This document shows, in pieces, positions 52,614-60,988 of a stretch of 63,362 nucleotides of DNA. The notes below the pieces were generated by a model that was not told where the DNA came from, did not search any database, and saw only the letters and a program-made list of their open reading frames with translations. The stretch is from Thauera aromatica_A (GTDB lineage Bacteria; Pseudomonadota; Gammaproteobacteria; Burkholderiales; Rhodocyclaceae). The position numbers were made by a program, and so were the translations under genes. The number at the start of each line of letters is the position of its first letter. The stretch's first letter is position 1. The stretch spans positions 1 to 63,362 of the forward strand of contig NZ_JALLIK010000090.1 in assembly GCF_023093595.1 (NCBI RefSeq). Direction: 5' to 3'.

Positions 52614-53565
52614 GGGGCGCTCCCGCGAGCGTCGACAGCCCGGCCTGGATCAGTGCCGCGAGGGCCGCCAGCCCCAGCCACCACCGTGCGCCCCGGCGCA
52701 CCAGCGCGACCGCCTCGGCGATGCTCGCCGCATCGGCCGGGCGGCCCTCGCCGAGCACCGGGCGATCCTCGGCCCGGCCGTGATAGACCGCCGCGCCGCC
52801 CAGGCGCACGCCCAGCGCGCCGGCGCCGGCGGCCATTACCGGCCCCGCGTTCGGGCTGTCCCAGGCGTGCGCCTGCGTCCGCCAGCAGGCCAGGGCGCGC
52901 CGGGTGCGGCCGAGCAGCGCATAGGTGAGTGCGGTCAGGCGTGCCGGCAAGGCGTTGAAGAGATCGTCGAGGCGTGCCGCCGCCCAGCCGAAGTGCAGGT
53001 AGCGCGGGCTGCGGTAGCCCCACATCGCGTCGAGCGTGTTCGCCAGGCGGAACGCCAGCGCCCCCGCGCCGCCGGCGACGACGAACCAGAACAGGGCGCC
53101 GAACACCGCGTCGTTGCCGTTTTCGAGCACCGATTCGGTGGCCGCCCGTGCCACCCCTTCGGCGTCGAGCGCAGCGGTTTCCCGGCTGACGATCCATCCC
53201 ACCCGCTCGCGCGCCAGGCTCAGCTCGCCGGCCGCCAGGGGGGTGGCGATGGCCAGTGCGTGTTCGGCCAGGCTGCGCCCGCCGAGGGCGAAATAGAGCA
53301 GTGCCACATCCACCGGCCAGTGCGCCAGCGGGTGCAGCCCGCGCAGCCACAGCGCCAGCGCGACCCAGGGCAGCACCGCCAGCGCCCAGGCCGCGAGGCC
53401 GGCGCGGCGGTTGGCGCCGAGAATCCGCCGACACCCCGCTTCGACGTGCGCCGCCCAGCGCCCGAAGCCGACCAGCGGATGAAAGCGGCGCAGCTCGCCG
53501 AACAGCCGGTCGGCGAGCAGCCCGGCGCCCAGTTTGAGCGCGATCGAAGTGGTGGAAAGCAGCAT
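52606..53565 (-). CDS. cbiB: adenosylcobinamide-phosphate synthase CbiB
   Basis: CbiB joins aminopropanol phosphate to adenosylcobyric acid at the membrane. The 319-aa protein has several hydrophobic helices, and F-H-P-L-V-G-F-G-R, T-E-S-V-L-E-N-G-N-D-A-V-F-G-A-L-F-W, then N-T-L-D-A-M-W-G-Y-R and D-S-P-N-A-G. Its substrate comes from CobQ, encoded divergently 191 bases away, and its second substrate from the CobD gene downstream. It should not be confused with Pseudomonas CobD, which is this enzyme. Confidence 0.95.
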   Translation of the reverse strand: MLLSTTSIALKLGAGLLADRLFGELRRFHPLVGFGRWAAHVEAGCRRILGANRRAGLAAWALAVLPWVALALWLRGLHPLAHWPVDVALLYFALGGRSLAEHALAIATPLAAGELSLARERVGWIVSRETAALDAEGVARAATESVLENGNDAVFGALFWFVVAGGAGALAFRLANTLDAMWGYRSPRYLHFGWAAARLDDLFNALPARLTALTYALLGRTRRALACWRTQAHAWDSPNAGPVMAAGAGALGVRLGGAAVYHGRAEDRPVLGEGRPADAASIAEAVALVRRGARWWLGLAALAALIQAGLSTLAGAPHA

Positions 53566-53592
53566 CGGAGCGGAATCGGAGGGCAGGAACAG

Positions 53593-53613
53593 GCGCCTGT
53601 CCGGGACAGGCGC
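53593..53613. repeat. 10-bp inverted repeat in cbiB leader
   Basis: GCGCCTGTCC and GGACAGGCGC flank one base, giving a near-perfect 21-base palindrome 28 bases upstream of the cbiB start. It could act as an operator or leader hairpin. A full cobalamin riboswitch core was not found in the 191-base gap. Confidence 0.55.
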
Positions 53614-53756
53614 GACGAGGCCGGTTTTTGCGGTGCTTCGGGGACGCCGGCGGAGAGCCGTGCCGGGCGCCTTCCGGAGCCGGCGCGGTGGAAGTCCCGC
53701 CCGGTTGCGAATCGGCGATAATCGGACCCTTCGTCAACGCAGGCCGATTCTACGCG

Positions 53757-55313
53757 ATGTCCTCCCCGATCACGCTGATGGTGCAGGGCACCACCTCGGA
53801 CGCCGGCAAGAGCACCCTGGTCGCCGGACTCGCCCGCGTGCTGCGTCGGCGTGGCCTGCGGGTGGCGCCGTTCAAGCCGCAGAACATGGCGCTCAATTCC
53901 GCGGTCACCGCCGATGGCGGCGAGATCGGCCGTGCCCAGGCGCTGCAGGCGCTCGCCGCCGGCGTCGCTCCGCACAGCGACTTCAACCCGGTGCTGCTCA
54001 AGCCGGCGACCGACATCGGTGCCCAGGTCATCGTCCACGGCCGCGTCGTCGCGAGCCTGTCGGCAGGCGACTACCATGCCTACAAACCGACGGCGATGGC
54101 GGCGGTGATGCAGAGCTGGGACCGCCTGTGCTCGGCCTACCAGGCTGTGCTCGTCGAAGGCGCCGGCAGTCCGGCGGAGATCAACCTGCGCGATCGCGAC
54201 ATCGCCAACATGGGCTTTGCCGAGGCCGCCGACGTGCCGGTGGTACTGGTCGCCGACATTGACCGCGGCGGCGTCTTCGCCCACCTCGTCGGCACCCTCG
54301 AACTGCTCTCGCCGTCCGAACAGGCGCGGGTCAAGGGCTTCGTCATCAATCGTTTCCGCGGCGACCTCGGCCTGCTGCAACCGGGGCTGGACTGGCTGGA
54401 GGCGCGTACCGGACGCAAGGTGTTCGGCGTGCTGCCTTATCTGCACGGGCTGTTCCTCGATGCCGAGGATGCGCTCGCCGACGGCGCTGCCGACGTCCAG
54501 GCCGGGGAAGGTGCGCTGCGCGTGATCGCACCGGCCTGGCCGCGGATCTCCAACCACACCGATGTCGACGCCCTGCGCCTGCATCCGCAGGTCGATTTCC
54601 GCTGGGTCGGCCCCGGCCAGGCGATTCCGCCCGCCGACCTGATCGTGCTGCCCGGCTCCAAGGCGGTGCACGCCGATCTCGCCTGGTTGCGTGCGCAAGG
54701 CTGGGAGGCGGCGATCGCGCGTCATCTGCGCTATGGCGGCAAGCTGATCGGGATCTGCGGCGGCTTCCAGATGCTCGGCCGCAGCCTCGCCGACCCGCTC
54801 GGCCTGGAAGGGCCGCCGGCCACGGTCACCGGTCTCGGCCTGCTCGACATGGAAACTGTGCTCGAACGCGACAAGCGGCTGGAGAATGTGCGCGGCCGCC
54901 TGTCCGTGGCCTTGAGCGCTGCGGCCGGTGGTGGCGAAGGCGGAGCGGGGGGTGAAGTCGAAGGCTACGAAATCCACCTGGGTGTGTCGCGCGGTCCGGC
55001 GCTGGCGCGGCCTGCCACCCTGCTGCGCACTGCCGGCGGCGAAGAGCGTGCCGACGGCGCGCTGTCGGCGGACGGCCAGATCCTGGGCAGCTACGTCCAC
55101 GGCCTGTTCGATGCGCCCGGCGCGCTTGCGGTGCTGCTTGCCTGGGCCGGGCTGCGCACCGATGGCGGGGGCGGCGGTTTCGCTCCGGTCGATCTGGCTG
55201 CGCGTCGCGAGGCCGATCTGGAACGCCTTGCCGATGCGCTCGAGGCGAATCTCGATCTGGCCGCGCTGTTCGCTCCGCGGCGGCTTCCCGCGCGCCCGGG
55301 GGCGCCCGCATGA
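53757..55313 (+). CDS. cobQ: adenosylcobyric acid synthase CobQ/CbiP
   Basis: CobQ amidates four side chains of the corrin ring with glutamine and ATP. The 518-aa protein has M-V-Q-G-T-T-S-D-A-G-K-S-T-L (P-loop), P-F-K-P-Q-N-M-A-L-N-S, D-R-G-G-V-F-A and F-V-I-N-R-F-R-G-D. A class I glutamine amidotransferase domain follows with the Cys in G-I-C-G-G-F-Q-M-L and the His in Y-V-H-G-L-F. ATG 53757 starts homologous sequence. It overlaps queF by 4 bases. Confidence 0.96.
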   Translation: MSSPITLMVQGTTSDAGKSTLVAGLARVLRRRGLRVAPFKPQNMALNSAVTADGGEIGRAQALQALAAGVAPHSDFNPVLLKPATDIGAQVIVHGRVVASLSAGDYHAYKPTAMAAVMQSWDRLCSAYQAVLVEGAGSPAEINLRDRDIANMGFAEAADVPVVLVADIDRGGVFAHLVGTLELLSPSEQARVKGFVINRFRGDLGLLQPGLDWLEARTGRKVFGVLPYLHGLFLDAEDALADGAADVQAGEGALRVIAPAWPRISNHTDVDALRLHPQVDFRWVGPGQAIPPADLIVLPGSKAVHADLAWLRAQGWEAAIARHLRYGGKLIGICGGFQMLGRSLADPLGLEGPPATVTGLGLLDMETVLERDKRLENVRGRLSVALSAAAGGGEGGAGGEVEGYEIHLGVSRGPALARPATLLRTAGGEERADGALSADGQILGSYVHGLFDAPGALAVLLAWAGLRTDGGGGGFAPVDLAARREADLERLADALEANLDLAALFAPRRLPARPGAPA

Positions 55314-56155
55314 GCCGGCCCCGTAGCCCCCGCCACGGCGCCGAAACCTCGCTCCTCGGGCAGGCGGTCGCCTACCGCGACACCTATGCGCCCGAGCTGC
55401 TGTTCCCGATCGAGCGCCAGCTCAAGCGCGATGAGCTCGGTCTGCGCGCCGGGGCGCTGCCGTTCGTCGGCGAAGACCTGTGGAACGCTTACGAACTGTC
55501 CTGGCTCGATGCGCGCGGCAAGCCGGTGGTGGCGCTGGGCGAATTCCGTGTGCCGGCGGCTTCGCCGCGGCTGGTGGAGTCGAAGTCGCTGAAGCTCTAT
55601 CTGAACTCCTTCAACCAGCAGCGCTTCGCCGCGGTGGAGGCGTTGCGCGTGCGGATCGCGCGCGACCTGTCCGCGGCGGCCGGGGCCGAGGTCGGCGTTG
55701 CCGTGACGCCGCTGGCGATGCGCCCGCAGCGCGCTTCCGGCTACCCGCAGGGCGTGTGCCTCGATGGGCTGGAAATCGACATCGATACCTACCAGCCCGA
55801 GCCCGGTTTCCTGCGTGCCGGGGGCGCCGAGCGCACCGAAACGCTGTATTCGCACCTGCTGAAGTCGAATTGCTTGGTCACCGGGCAGCCCGACTGGGGC
55901 ATGGTGGTGGTGCGCTACACCGGTGCCGCGATCGATCGCGCGGGACTGCTGCGCTACATCGTATCTTTCCGCGCCCACAACGAGTTCCACGAGCAGTGTG
56001 TGGAGCGCATGTTCTGCGACCTGCTGGCGCGCTGCCGGCCGCGCGAGCTGGCGGTGTGGGCGCGCTACACCCGCCGCGGCGGGCTGGACATCAATCCGTT
56101 CCGCGCCAGCCACGCCGGGTTGAGGCCGGACGAGGCGATGGAGGTGCGGCAGTGA
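55310..56155 (+). CDS. queF: NADPH-dependent 7-cyano-7-deazaguanine reductase QueF
   Basis: QueF reduces preQ0 to preQ1 in queuosine synthesis. The 281-aa protein is the long (two-domain) form. It has the conserved E-S-K-S-L-K-L-Y-L-N-S-F-N (90-102), the catalytic Cys188 in K-S-N-C-L-V-T-G-Q-P-D-W-G and the Asp at 195. It overlaps cobQ by 4 bases although the pathways differ, so the coupling is positional. No preQ1 riboswitch is seen because it lies mid-operon. Confidence 0.96.
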   Translation: MSRPRSPRHGAETSLLGQAVAYRDTYAPELLFPIERQLKRDELGLRAGALPFVGEDLWNAYELSWLDARGKPVVALGEFRVPAASPRLVESKSLKLYLNSFNQQRFAAVEALRVRIARDLSAAAGAEVGVAVTPLAMRPQRASGYPQGVCLDGLEIDIDTYQPEPGFLRAGGAERTETLYSHLLKSNCLVTGQPDWGMVVVRYTGAAIDRAGLLRYIVSFRAHNEFHEQCVERMFCDLLARCRPRELAVWARYTRRGGLDINPFRASHAGLRPDEAMEVRQ

Positions 56156-56428
56156 GGCGGCGGCGGCGCGCCGGAAGGGCGCAGGATTATAAAGCGCAAC
56201 AGGGCGTTTCGCCATGGCGCGCAGCATAGGCAAGCTCCCGAGGCTGATTTAAGATCGGCCATCGACAAGACTGCCGGCTGCCGGCTGCTGGACTTCCGGC
56301 TGTAGCGTTTTCATCGGTCTTGTCGTGCCGGTCGGTCATGACCGCCGCGCCTTGCTCCCGATGACGGCGATCGCATCGGGTCGCCCTGTCGATGATCGCA
56401 ACCAACCCAACACCATGAGGAAATGAAG
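56156..56428. other. intergenic region before cytochrome c
   Basis: No gene is supported in these 273 bases. They include short direct repeats of GCCGGCT (around 56273-56288) and a slightly AT-richer part near 56310. No clear promoter box was found. The cytochrome promoter must lie here. Confidence 0.35.
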
Positions 56429-56737
56429 ATGAAGCTTTTCGTTGCTGCGGCGGTTGCCGCCGGTCTCCTGTCCACTGCGCCGGCGTTCGCTTCGGCCGAG
56501 TTGGCCAAGGCCAAGAACTGTATGGCCTGCCACGCGGTTGACAAGAAGTTGGTCGGCCCGGCCTACAAGGATGTCGCCGCCAAGTACGCCGGCCAGGCCG
56601 ATGCGGCCGCCAAGCTCGCGACCAAGGTGCAGAAGGGCGGCGTCGGCGCCTGGGGCCAGATCCCGATGCCGCCTAACCCGCAGGTGAACGACGCCGATGC
56701 GAAGACGCTCGTGGCGTGGATCCTGTCGCAGAAATAA
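56429..56737 (+). CDS. small class I cytochrome c (c551/c552 type)
   Basis: This is a periplasmic electron carrier of 102 aa. The signal peptide (K-L-F-V-A-A-A-V-A-A-G-L-L-S) ends at A-F-A. The mature protein has C-M-A-C-H for haem c near its start and the Met ligand in I-P-M-P-P-N-P, the fold of cytochrome c8/c551 that donates electrons to nitrite reductase or oxidases. AGGAA lies 6 bases before ATG 56429 but only next to the upstream ATG 56423, so I prefer the second. A very strong terminator follows. Confidence 0.92.
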   Translation: MKLFVAAAVAAGLLSTAPAFASAELAKAKNCMACHAVDKKLVGPAYKDVAAKYAGQADAAAKLATKVQKGGVGAWGQIPMPPNPQVNDADAKTLVAWILSQK

Positions 56738-56764
56738 GCGGGGGAGACGGGGCGCGGACACGCG

Positions 56765-56818
56765 CCTCCGGGAAATGAAAAAGGCCGGCGCACGCCGGCC
56801 TTTTTCATTTCCCGGAGG
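56765..56818. terminator. 54-base perfect palindromic terminator
   Basis: Two 26-base arms (56765-56790 and 56793-56818) are exact inverted copies around the dinucleotide CA, with a GC-rich core GGCCGGCG/CGCCGGCC followed by TTTTT and CATTTCCCGG. It lies between the converging cytochrome and HDOD genes and provides a T run in both directions, so it should end both transcripts. Confidence 0.9.
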
Positions 56819-56841
56819 GTATCCGCCCGGGGCGGCGGCGT

Positions 56842-57978
56842 TCATGCCTGCAGGCTGTCGGCGAAGCTCAGGCCGATGAGCTGGGCGCGGTTGAGGCGTT
56901 CGGGAGTGAAGCCGAATTCGTCGGCGAGGGTGCCGAGCGCGCTGCCGTCGAGGCTTTCGCAGGCTTTGGCCAGACGCAGGAAGGGGGCAAATTCACCGCG
57001 GTCATGGAGCAGCGCATCGCTGACGCTGGCGGGCAGGTGGAGTTTGTCGAGCAGGGCCTGCATGGAGGTGCCGAGGAGAACGTGCAGGAGCGAGAATGCG
57101 CCGGTGATGAACAGGTTGTCGCGCTCGTCGGCATCGACATGGCCGGCCCCCGCCTCTTCCATGAACCGTCCGCGCGTGATCGCCGTCTGCATCAGCGCCG
57201 GGGCGCTCGGATCGCGGCTGTCGGTGACCAGCAGCAGGGACAGCCATTTGTTGAGGGCGTCGTAGCCGAGGATGTTGACCGCGTGGCGGAACGACTGGAT
57301 TTCGTACATCAGGCCGAAACCTGCGGAGTTGATGTAGCGCAGCAGCTTGTAGGACAGGGCCAGGTCCTGCTTGAGCACGGTTTCGATGTCGCGGATGTCG
57401 CCGTTCCTGCGTACCAGGTTGAGCAGATGGACGATCTGCGCGTGCCCCGGCTTGAGGGTCCGGGCCGGCGGGTTGCCGTGCCGGAAGAACCAGCCCGAGG
57501 CGCCATCGAAGCCGGCAGCCACGGCCTGGCGGAACGCATCGACGTCGGCCAGGCCCCAGGCCAGCGTCAACCCCGGCGAGTGGGCGGGCACCTGTTCACC
57601 GCGCGCGTCCATGAGCACGAAACGCCAGTCGAAATGGGCGGGCAGGGGCGTGTCCGGGGTGAACCAGCTCAGGCACATCGCGATGCCGTCGTCGCGCAGC
57701 CGGCTCATCAGCGCCCGGGTGTGCGAATTGGACAGGGTTTGCGCGGGAATTTCGATGGTGACGTTTTCAGGCATTCGCCAGGCCATCAGCTCGGGGGTGG
57801 GAACGAGGTCGCCGAGGCTGAGGAAAACGGGGTGATAGCCGGGCCAGACTTCGGCCTGCGCGGCGAGGGCGTCGACCACCGACGCGATGCTCGGGCCATG
57901 GGCGATGAGGCGGTTCGCGGTGATCGCGCGGTTCTTGTTGACGACCGGTTCGCGGGTCAGCAGGGTGGTCTGGGGCAT
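56842..57978 (-). CDS. HDOD-domain signalling protein with degenerate EAL-like half
   Basis: This 378-aa cytoplasmic protein is of the YuxH type. The N-terminal half (about 1-170; R-E-P-V-V-N-K-N-R-A-I-T-A-N-R-L, then M-P-E-N-V-T-I-E-I-P) recalls an EAL domain stripped of its catalytic residues. The C-terminal half (about 180-378) is an HDOD domain with V-L-K-Q-D-L-A-L-S-Y-K-L-L-R-Y-I-N-S-A-G and S-F-R-H-A-V-N-I-L-G. Such proteins act in signalling without known catalysis. ATG 57978 has GGAG upstream. It is downstream of the reductase gene, 19 bases apart. Confidence 0.85.
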   Translation of the reverse strand: MPQTTLLTREPVVNKNRAITANRLIAHGPSIASVVDALAAQAEVWPGYHPVFLSLGDLVPTPELMAWRMPENVTIEIPAQTLSNSHTRALMSRLRDDGIAMCLSWFTPDTPLPAHFDWRFVLMDARGEQVPAHSPGLTLAWGLADVDAFRQAVAAGFDGASGWFFRHGNPPARTLKPGHAQIVHLLNLVRRNGDIRDIETVLKQDLALSYKLLRYINSAGFGLMYEIQSFRHAVNILGYDALNKWLSLLLVTDSRDPSAPALMQTAITRGRFMEEAGAGHVDADERDNLFITGAFSLLHVLLGTSMQALLDKLHLPASVSDALLHDRGEFAPFLRLAKACESLDGSALGTLADEFGFTPERLNRAQLIGLSFADSLQA

Positions 57979-57997
57979 CGGGCGCTCCGGCTCCGGT

Positions 57998-59020
57998 TCA
58001 GTTTGTCTGCGGGGCGAAAGTGAAGGCATCGGCGAAGAAGGCGTCTTCGTCCAGGTTGCGGGTGGTGCAAAAGCTGGTGCGCGCCGCTTCGATCATCGCC
58101 GCCGCCCCGCAAGCATAGACCTCGTGGCCGCCGAGCTCGGCGAAATCGTCGAGCACGGCCTGGTGCACGAGGCCGCGGCGGCCGTCCCAGCCGTCGCTGG
58201 CGGGGGCGTCGGAGAGCACCGGGACATAGCGCAGGCCGGGCAGAGCCGTCTGCCAGCTGCGTGCGAGGGCGTCCAGGTACAGGCCGGCGCGGGTGCGGGC
58301 GCCCCAGTACAGGCTGATCGGGCGGCGCATGCCGATGTGGATGGCATGGTCGACGATGCCTTTGATCGGGGCGAAGCCGGTGCCGCCGGCGAGCAGCACG
58401 ATCGGGCGCGCGGAATCCTCGCGCAGCCAGAAATCGCCGAGCGGGCCTTCGAGGCGCAGGATGTCCTTTTCCTTCATCGTCTCGAAGACGTGGCCGGTGA
58501 ACCGGCCGCCGTCGATGCGGCGCACGTGCAGTTCGAGGTAGCCGTGCTCGTGCGGCGCGTTGGCGATCGAGAAGCTGCGTCGCTGGCCGTCGGCAAGCAG
58601 GATGTCGATGTACTGGCCGGCGCGGAATTCGAAGATTTCGCTGCCCGGCAGCTTGAGGTCGACCCGCATCACGTCGTCGGCCAGGCGCGTCAGGCGGTGC
58701 ACGCGGCAGGGCAGGCGCTTGACCGGGATGTCGCCCGGGCGGTCGATCGCGCGCGCTTCGACGACGAGGTCGGAGCGCGGCCGGGCACAGCAGAACAGCG
58801 CCAGGCCGGCGGCGCGCTCGGCGGCGCTGAGTGCGCCGCCGGCAGGGTGGCCGTGGTCCACTTCGCCCGCGAGCACCTTGCCCTTGCACGCGCCGCAGAC
58901 GCCGTCGCGGCAGCTGTGCGGCAGCCGTAGCCCGGCGGCGAGTGCGGCTTCGAGCACGGTCTGGCCGTCGTCGGCATCGAAGCGATGGTCCCCCGGCTGA
59001 AGTGAAATCCGATGTTTCAT
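57998..59020 (-). CDS. 2Fe-2S/FAD ferredoxin reductase (CDP-6-deoxyglucoseen reductase-like)
   Basis: This 340-aa protein fuses a plant-type [2Fe-2S] domain (C37, C42, C45 and C77 or C78; L-P-H-S-C-R-D-G-V-C-G-A-C) to a flavin/NAD(P) reductase domain. The latter has R-S-F-S-I-A-N-A-P (FAD), G-G-T-G-F-A-P-I-K-G (NAD binding) and Y-A-C-G-A-A-A-M-I near the end. It resembles enzymes named CDP-6-deoxy-L-threo-D-glycero-4-hexulose-3-dehydrase reductase and oxygenase reductase components. The partner protein is not evident here. It starts 21 bases from the divergent SDR-like gene, without a visible ribosome site. Confidence 0.88.
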   Translation of the reverse strand: MKHRISLQPGDHRFDADDGQTVLEAALAAGLRLPHSCRDGVCGACKGKVLAGEVDHGHPAGGALSAAERAAGLALFCCARPRSDLVVEARAIDRPGDIPVKRLPCRVHRLTRLADDVMRVDLKLPGSEIFEFRAGQYIDILLADGQRRSFSIANAPHEHGYLELHVRRIDGGRFTGHVFETMKEKDILRLEGPLGDFWLREDSARPIVLLAGGTGFAPIKGIVDHAIHIGMRRPISLYWGARTRAGLYLDALARSWQTALPGLRYVPVLSDAPASDGWDGRRGLVHQAVLDDFAELGGHEVYACGAAAMIEAARTSFCTTRNLDEDAFFADAFTFAPQTN

Positions 59021-59041
59021 GGCGCGTGAGATAATTAAAAA

Positions 59042-59965
59042 ATGAAAAGGATCCTGATCGTCGGCAGTGGTGACGTCGCGCTGCGCGCCCTGCCGTGGCT
59101 CGTGCGCCGTTTCCGCGTGTTCGCGCTCGTGCGTCGCGGCGAAAGCGGGGCGGCCGTGCGTGCGGCCGGCGCGGTGCCGCTGCGGGCCGATCTCGATGAC
59201 CGTCGCAGCCTGGGACGGTTGGCAGGGCTGGCCGAGGCCGTGCTGCACTTCGCTCCGCCGCCTCCGGGCGGGGAAGGCGATCCGCGCACGAAGCGCCTGC
59301 TGGCGGCGCTGGCGGCGGGGCGGAGTCTACCACAGGGGGTGGTATACATAAGCACGACAGGGGTTTACGGCGACTGCGCGGGCGCCCGGGTGGATGAAAC
59401 CCGGCCCTGCCGGGCACGCACCGCGCGCGCCCGGCGCCGGGTCGATGCCGAGTCCCGTCTGCGCGCCTTCGGCCGGCGCTGCCGGGTGCGGGTGGCGATC
59501 CTGCGCGCCCCCGGCATCTACGCGGCCGACCGCCTGCCGCTCGAGCGCCTGCGCCGCGGCGACCCGGTGCTTGCGGCCGCGGACGATGTCGATACCAATC
59601 ACATCCATGCCGACGATCTCGCCCGCATCGCCTGTCTGGCGCTGTTCCGCGCGCGCCCCGGGCGGGCGTACAACGCCAGCGACGATTCCGGCCTGAAGAT
59701 GGGCGAATATTTCGATGCCGTCGCCGATGCCTGCGGCCTGCCGCACCCGCCGCGGCTGGGGCGCGCGGCGATCGCCGAGCACCTGTCGGCGCTGGCGCTG
59801 TCCTTCATGAGCGAGTCGCGCCGCCTTGACAACCGCCGGCTGAAGCGGGAGCTGCGCCTGCGTCTGCGCTACCCGACGGTCGCCGCCGGCCTTGCCGCGC
59901 TGCCTCCGGCGCATCCTTCCGAACCCGATCCCCTCGTGGAGCACGATTTCCCATGCCGACCCTGA
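59042..59965 (+). CDS. NAD(P)-binding epimerase-like (SDR) protein
   Basis: This 307-aa protein has a Rossmann start (R-I-L-I-V-G-S-G-D-V-A-L-R-A-L-P) and the extended-SDR segment V-Y-I-S-T-T-G-V-Y-G-D, but no clear Lys of the Y-x-x-x-K catalytic pair. The substrate part has V-D-T-N-H-I-H-A-D-D-L-A-R-I-A. It looks like a nucleoside-sugar-epimerase-family protein of unknown role. No ribosome site precedes the ATG (only an A-rich run); it may be leaderless. It overlaps the HemJ-like gene by 13 bases. Confidence 0.8.
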   Translation: MKRILIVGSGDVALRALPWLVRRFRVFALVRRGESGAAVRAAGAVPLRADLDDRRSLGRLAGLAEAVLHFAPPPPGGEGDPRTKRLLAALAAGRSLPQGVVYISTTGVYGDCAGARVDETRPCRARTARARRRVDAESRLRAFGRRCRVRVAILRAPGIYAADRLPLERLRRGDPVLAAADDVDTNHIHADDLARIACLALFRARPGRAYNASDDSGLKMGEYFDAVADACGLPHPPRLGRAAIAEHLSALALSFMSESRRLDNRRLKRELRLRLRYPTVAAGLAALPPAHPSEPDPLVEHDFPCRP

Positions 59966-60363
59966 AGGCGCTGCACATCATCTTCGTCGTGAGCTGGTTC
60001 GCCGGCCTGTTCTACCTGCCGCGGCTGTTCGTCAACCATGCCATGGTCGAAGATGACGCTACCCGCGCGCGCCTGGCGCTGATGGAACACAAGCTGTACC
60101 GCTTCATGACTCCGCTCGGCATCCTCGCCGTCGCCCTCGGGCTGTGGTTGTGGTTCGGCTACGGCTTCAGCGGCGGCTGGCTGCACCTGAAAACGGCGCT
60201 GGTCGTCGGCCTGGTCGGCTACCACCTGTACTGCGGCCGGCTGCTGCGCGACTTCGCCGCCGGGCGCAACACGAAGAGCCACGTCTGGTACCGGGTGTTC
60301 AACGAGATTCCGGTGCTGGTGCTGTTCGTGGTCGTGTTCCTGGTGGTGTTGAAGCCGTTCTAG
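59953..60363 (+). CDS. hemJ: HemJ-like protoporphyrinogen oxidase / CopD-family membrane protein
   Basis: This 136-aa protein has four membrane helices. The N-terminal L-H-I-I-F-V-V-S-W-F-A-G-L-F-Y-L-P-R-L-F-V-N-H, the E-H-K-L-Y-R-F-M-T-P region, and W-L-H-L-K-T-A-L-V-V-G-L-V-G-Y-H are the HemJ pattern, including the His residues that bind haem. HemJ converts protoporphyrinogen IX to protoporphyrin IX in bacteria without HemG or HemY. GGAG lies upstream of ATG 59953. The preceding SDR gene overlaps it. Confidence 0.85.
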   Translation: MPTLKALHIIFVVSWFAGLFYLPRLFVNHAMVEDDATRARLALMEHKLYRFMTPLGILAVALGLWLWFGYGFSGGWLHLKTALVVGLVGYHLYCGRLLRDFAAGRNTKSHVWYRVFNEIPVLVLFVVVFLVVLKPF

Positions 60364-60496
60364 CGCCGGCGGGACGGACCGCGGGCGATGGCGGCGCATT
60401 GACCGCCCATCCGCGCGCCGGGCCGAAGCATCGCAATGCAGTGGCTGCGCCTTCCGTGCGTGGCCGAAACCGGAATACAAGGACAGACTGAACGAC

Positions 60497-60988
60497 ATGA
60501 ACGTGATTGGATTCGCCGGCTGGTCCGGCAGCGGCAAGACCACGCTGGTGGAGCAGGTGGTCGGGGTGCTGAGCGCGCGCGGGCTGGCGGTGTCGCTGGT
60601 CAAGCACGCCCATCACCGCTTCGACATCGACCACGAAGGCAAGGACTCCTGGCGCCACCGCCAGGCCGGCTGTCGCGAAGTGCTGGTCAGCTCGGACCAG
60701 CGCTGGTCGCTGACGCGCGAGCTGCGCGGTGCGCCCGAGGCCACGCTGGACGAGCTTCTCGGCAAGCTCGGCGACTGCGACCTGGTGCTGGTCGAAGGCT
60801 TCAAGCGTGCGCCGATCCCGAAGATCGAAATACGCCGCGCCGTGGTCGGCGAGCCGCTGCTGTTCCCCGGCGACCCGCACATCGTCGCCGTCGCCACCGA
60901 CGCGCCGCTCGCCACCGCGCTGCCCCAGCTCGACATCAACGATCCGGCGCAGGTCGCCGATTTCATCGTCGCCTACTTCGAGCGCTGA
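60497..60988 (+). CDS. mobB: molybdopterin-guanine dinucleotide biosynthesis protein MobB
   Basis: MobB is a GTP-binding helper of MobA in making the molybdenum cofactor dinucleotide. The 163-aa protein has the P-loop G-W-S-G-S-G-K-T-T, H-A-H-H-R-F-D-I-D-H-E-G-K-D-S-W-R-H-R-Q-A-G and L-V-L-V-E-G-F-K. Its end overlaps the end of the convergent mobA gene by 16 bases. fdhD lies beyond mobA, so this is a molybdoenzyme maturation block. Confidence 0.95.
   Translation: MNVIGFAGWSGSGKTTLVEQVVGVLSARGLAVSLVKHAHHRFDIDHEGKDSWRHRQAGCREVLVSSDQRWSLTRELRGAPEATLDELLGKLGDCDLVLVEGFKRAPIPKIEIRRAVVGEPLLFPGDPHIVAVATDAPLATALPQLDINDPAQVADFIVAYFER

Noticed and set aside
53566..53756. Cobalamin riboswitch between cbiB and cobQ
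   Set aside because: Some GGTGC and GGAGA pieces are present, but I could not find the conserved core (GCCACTG and the B12 box) in the right order on either strand.
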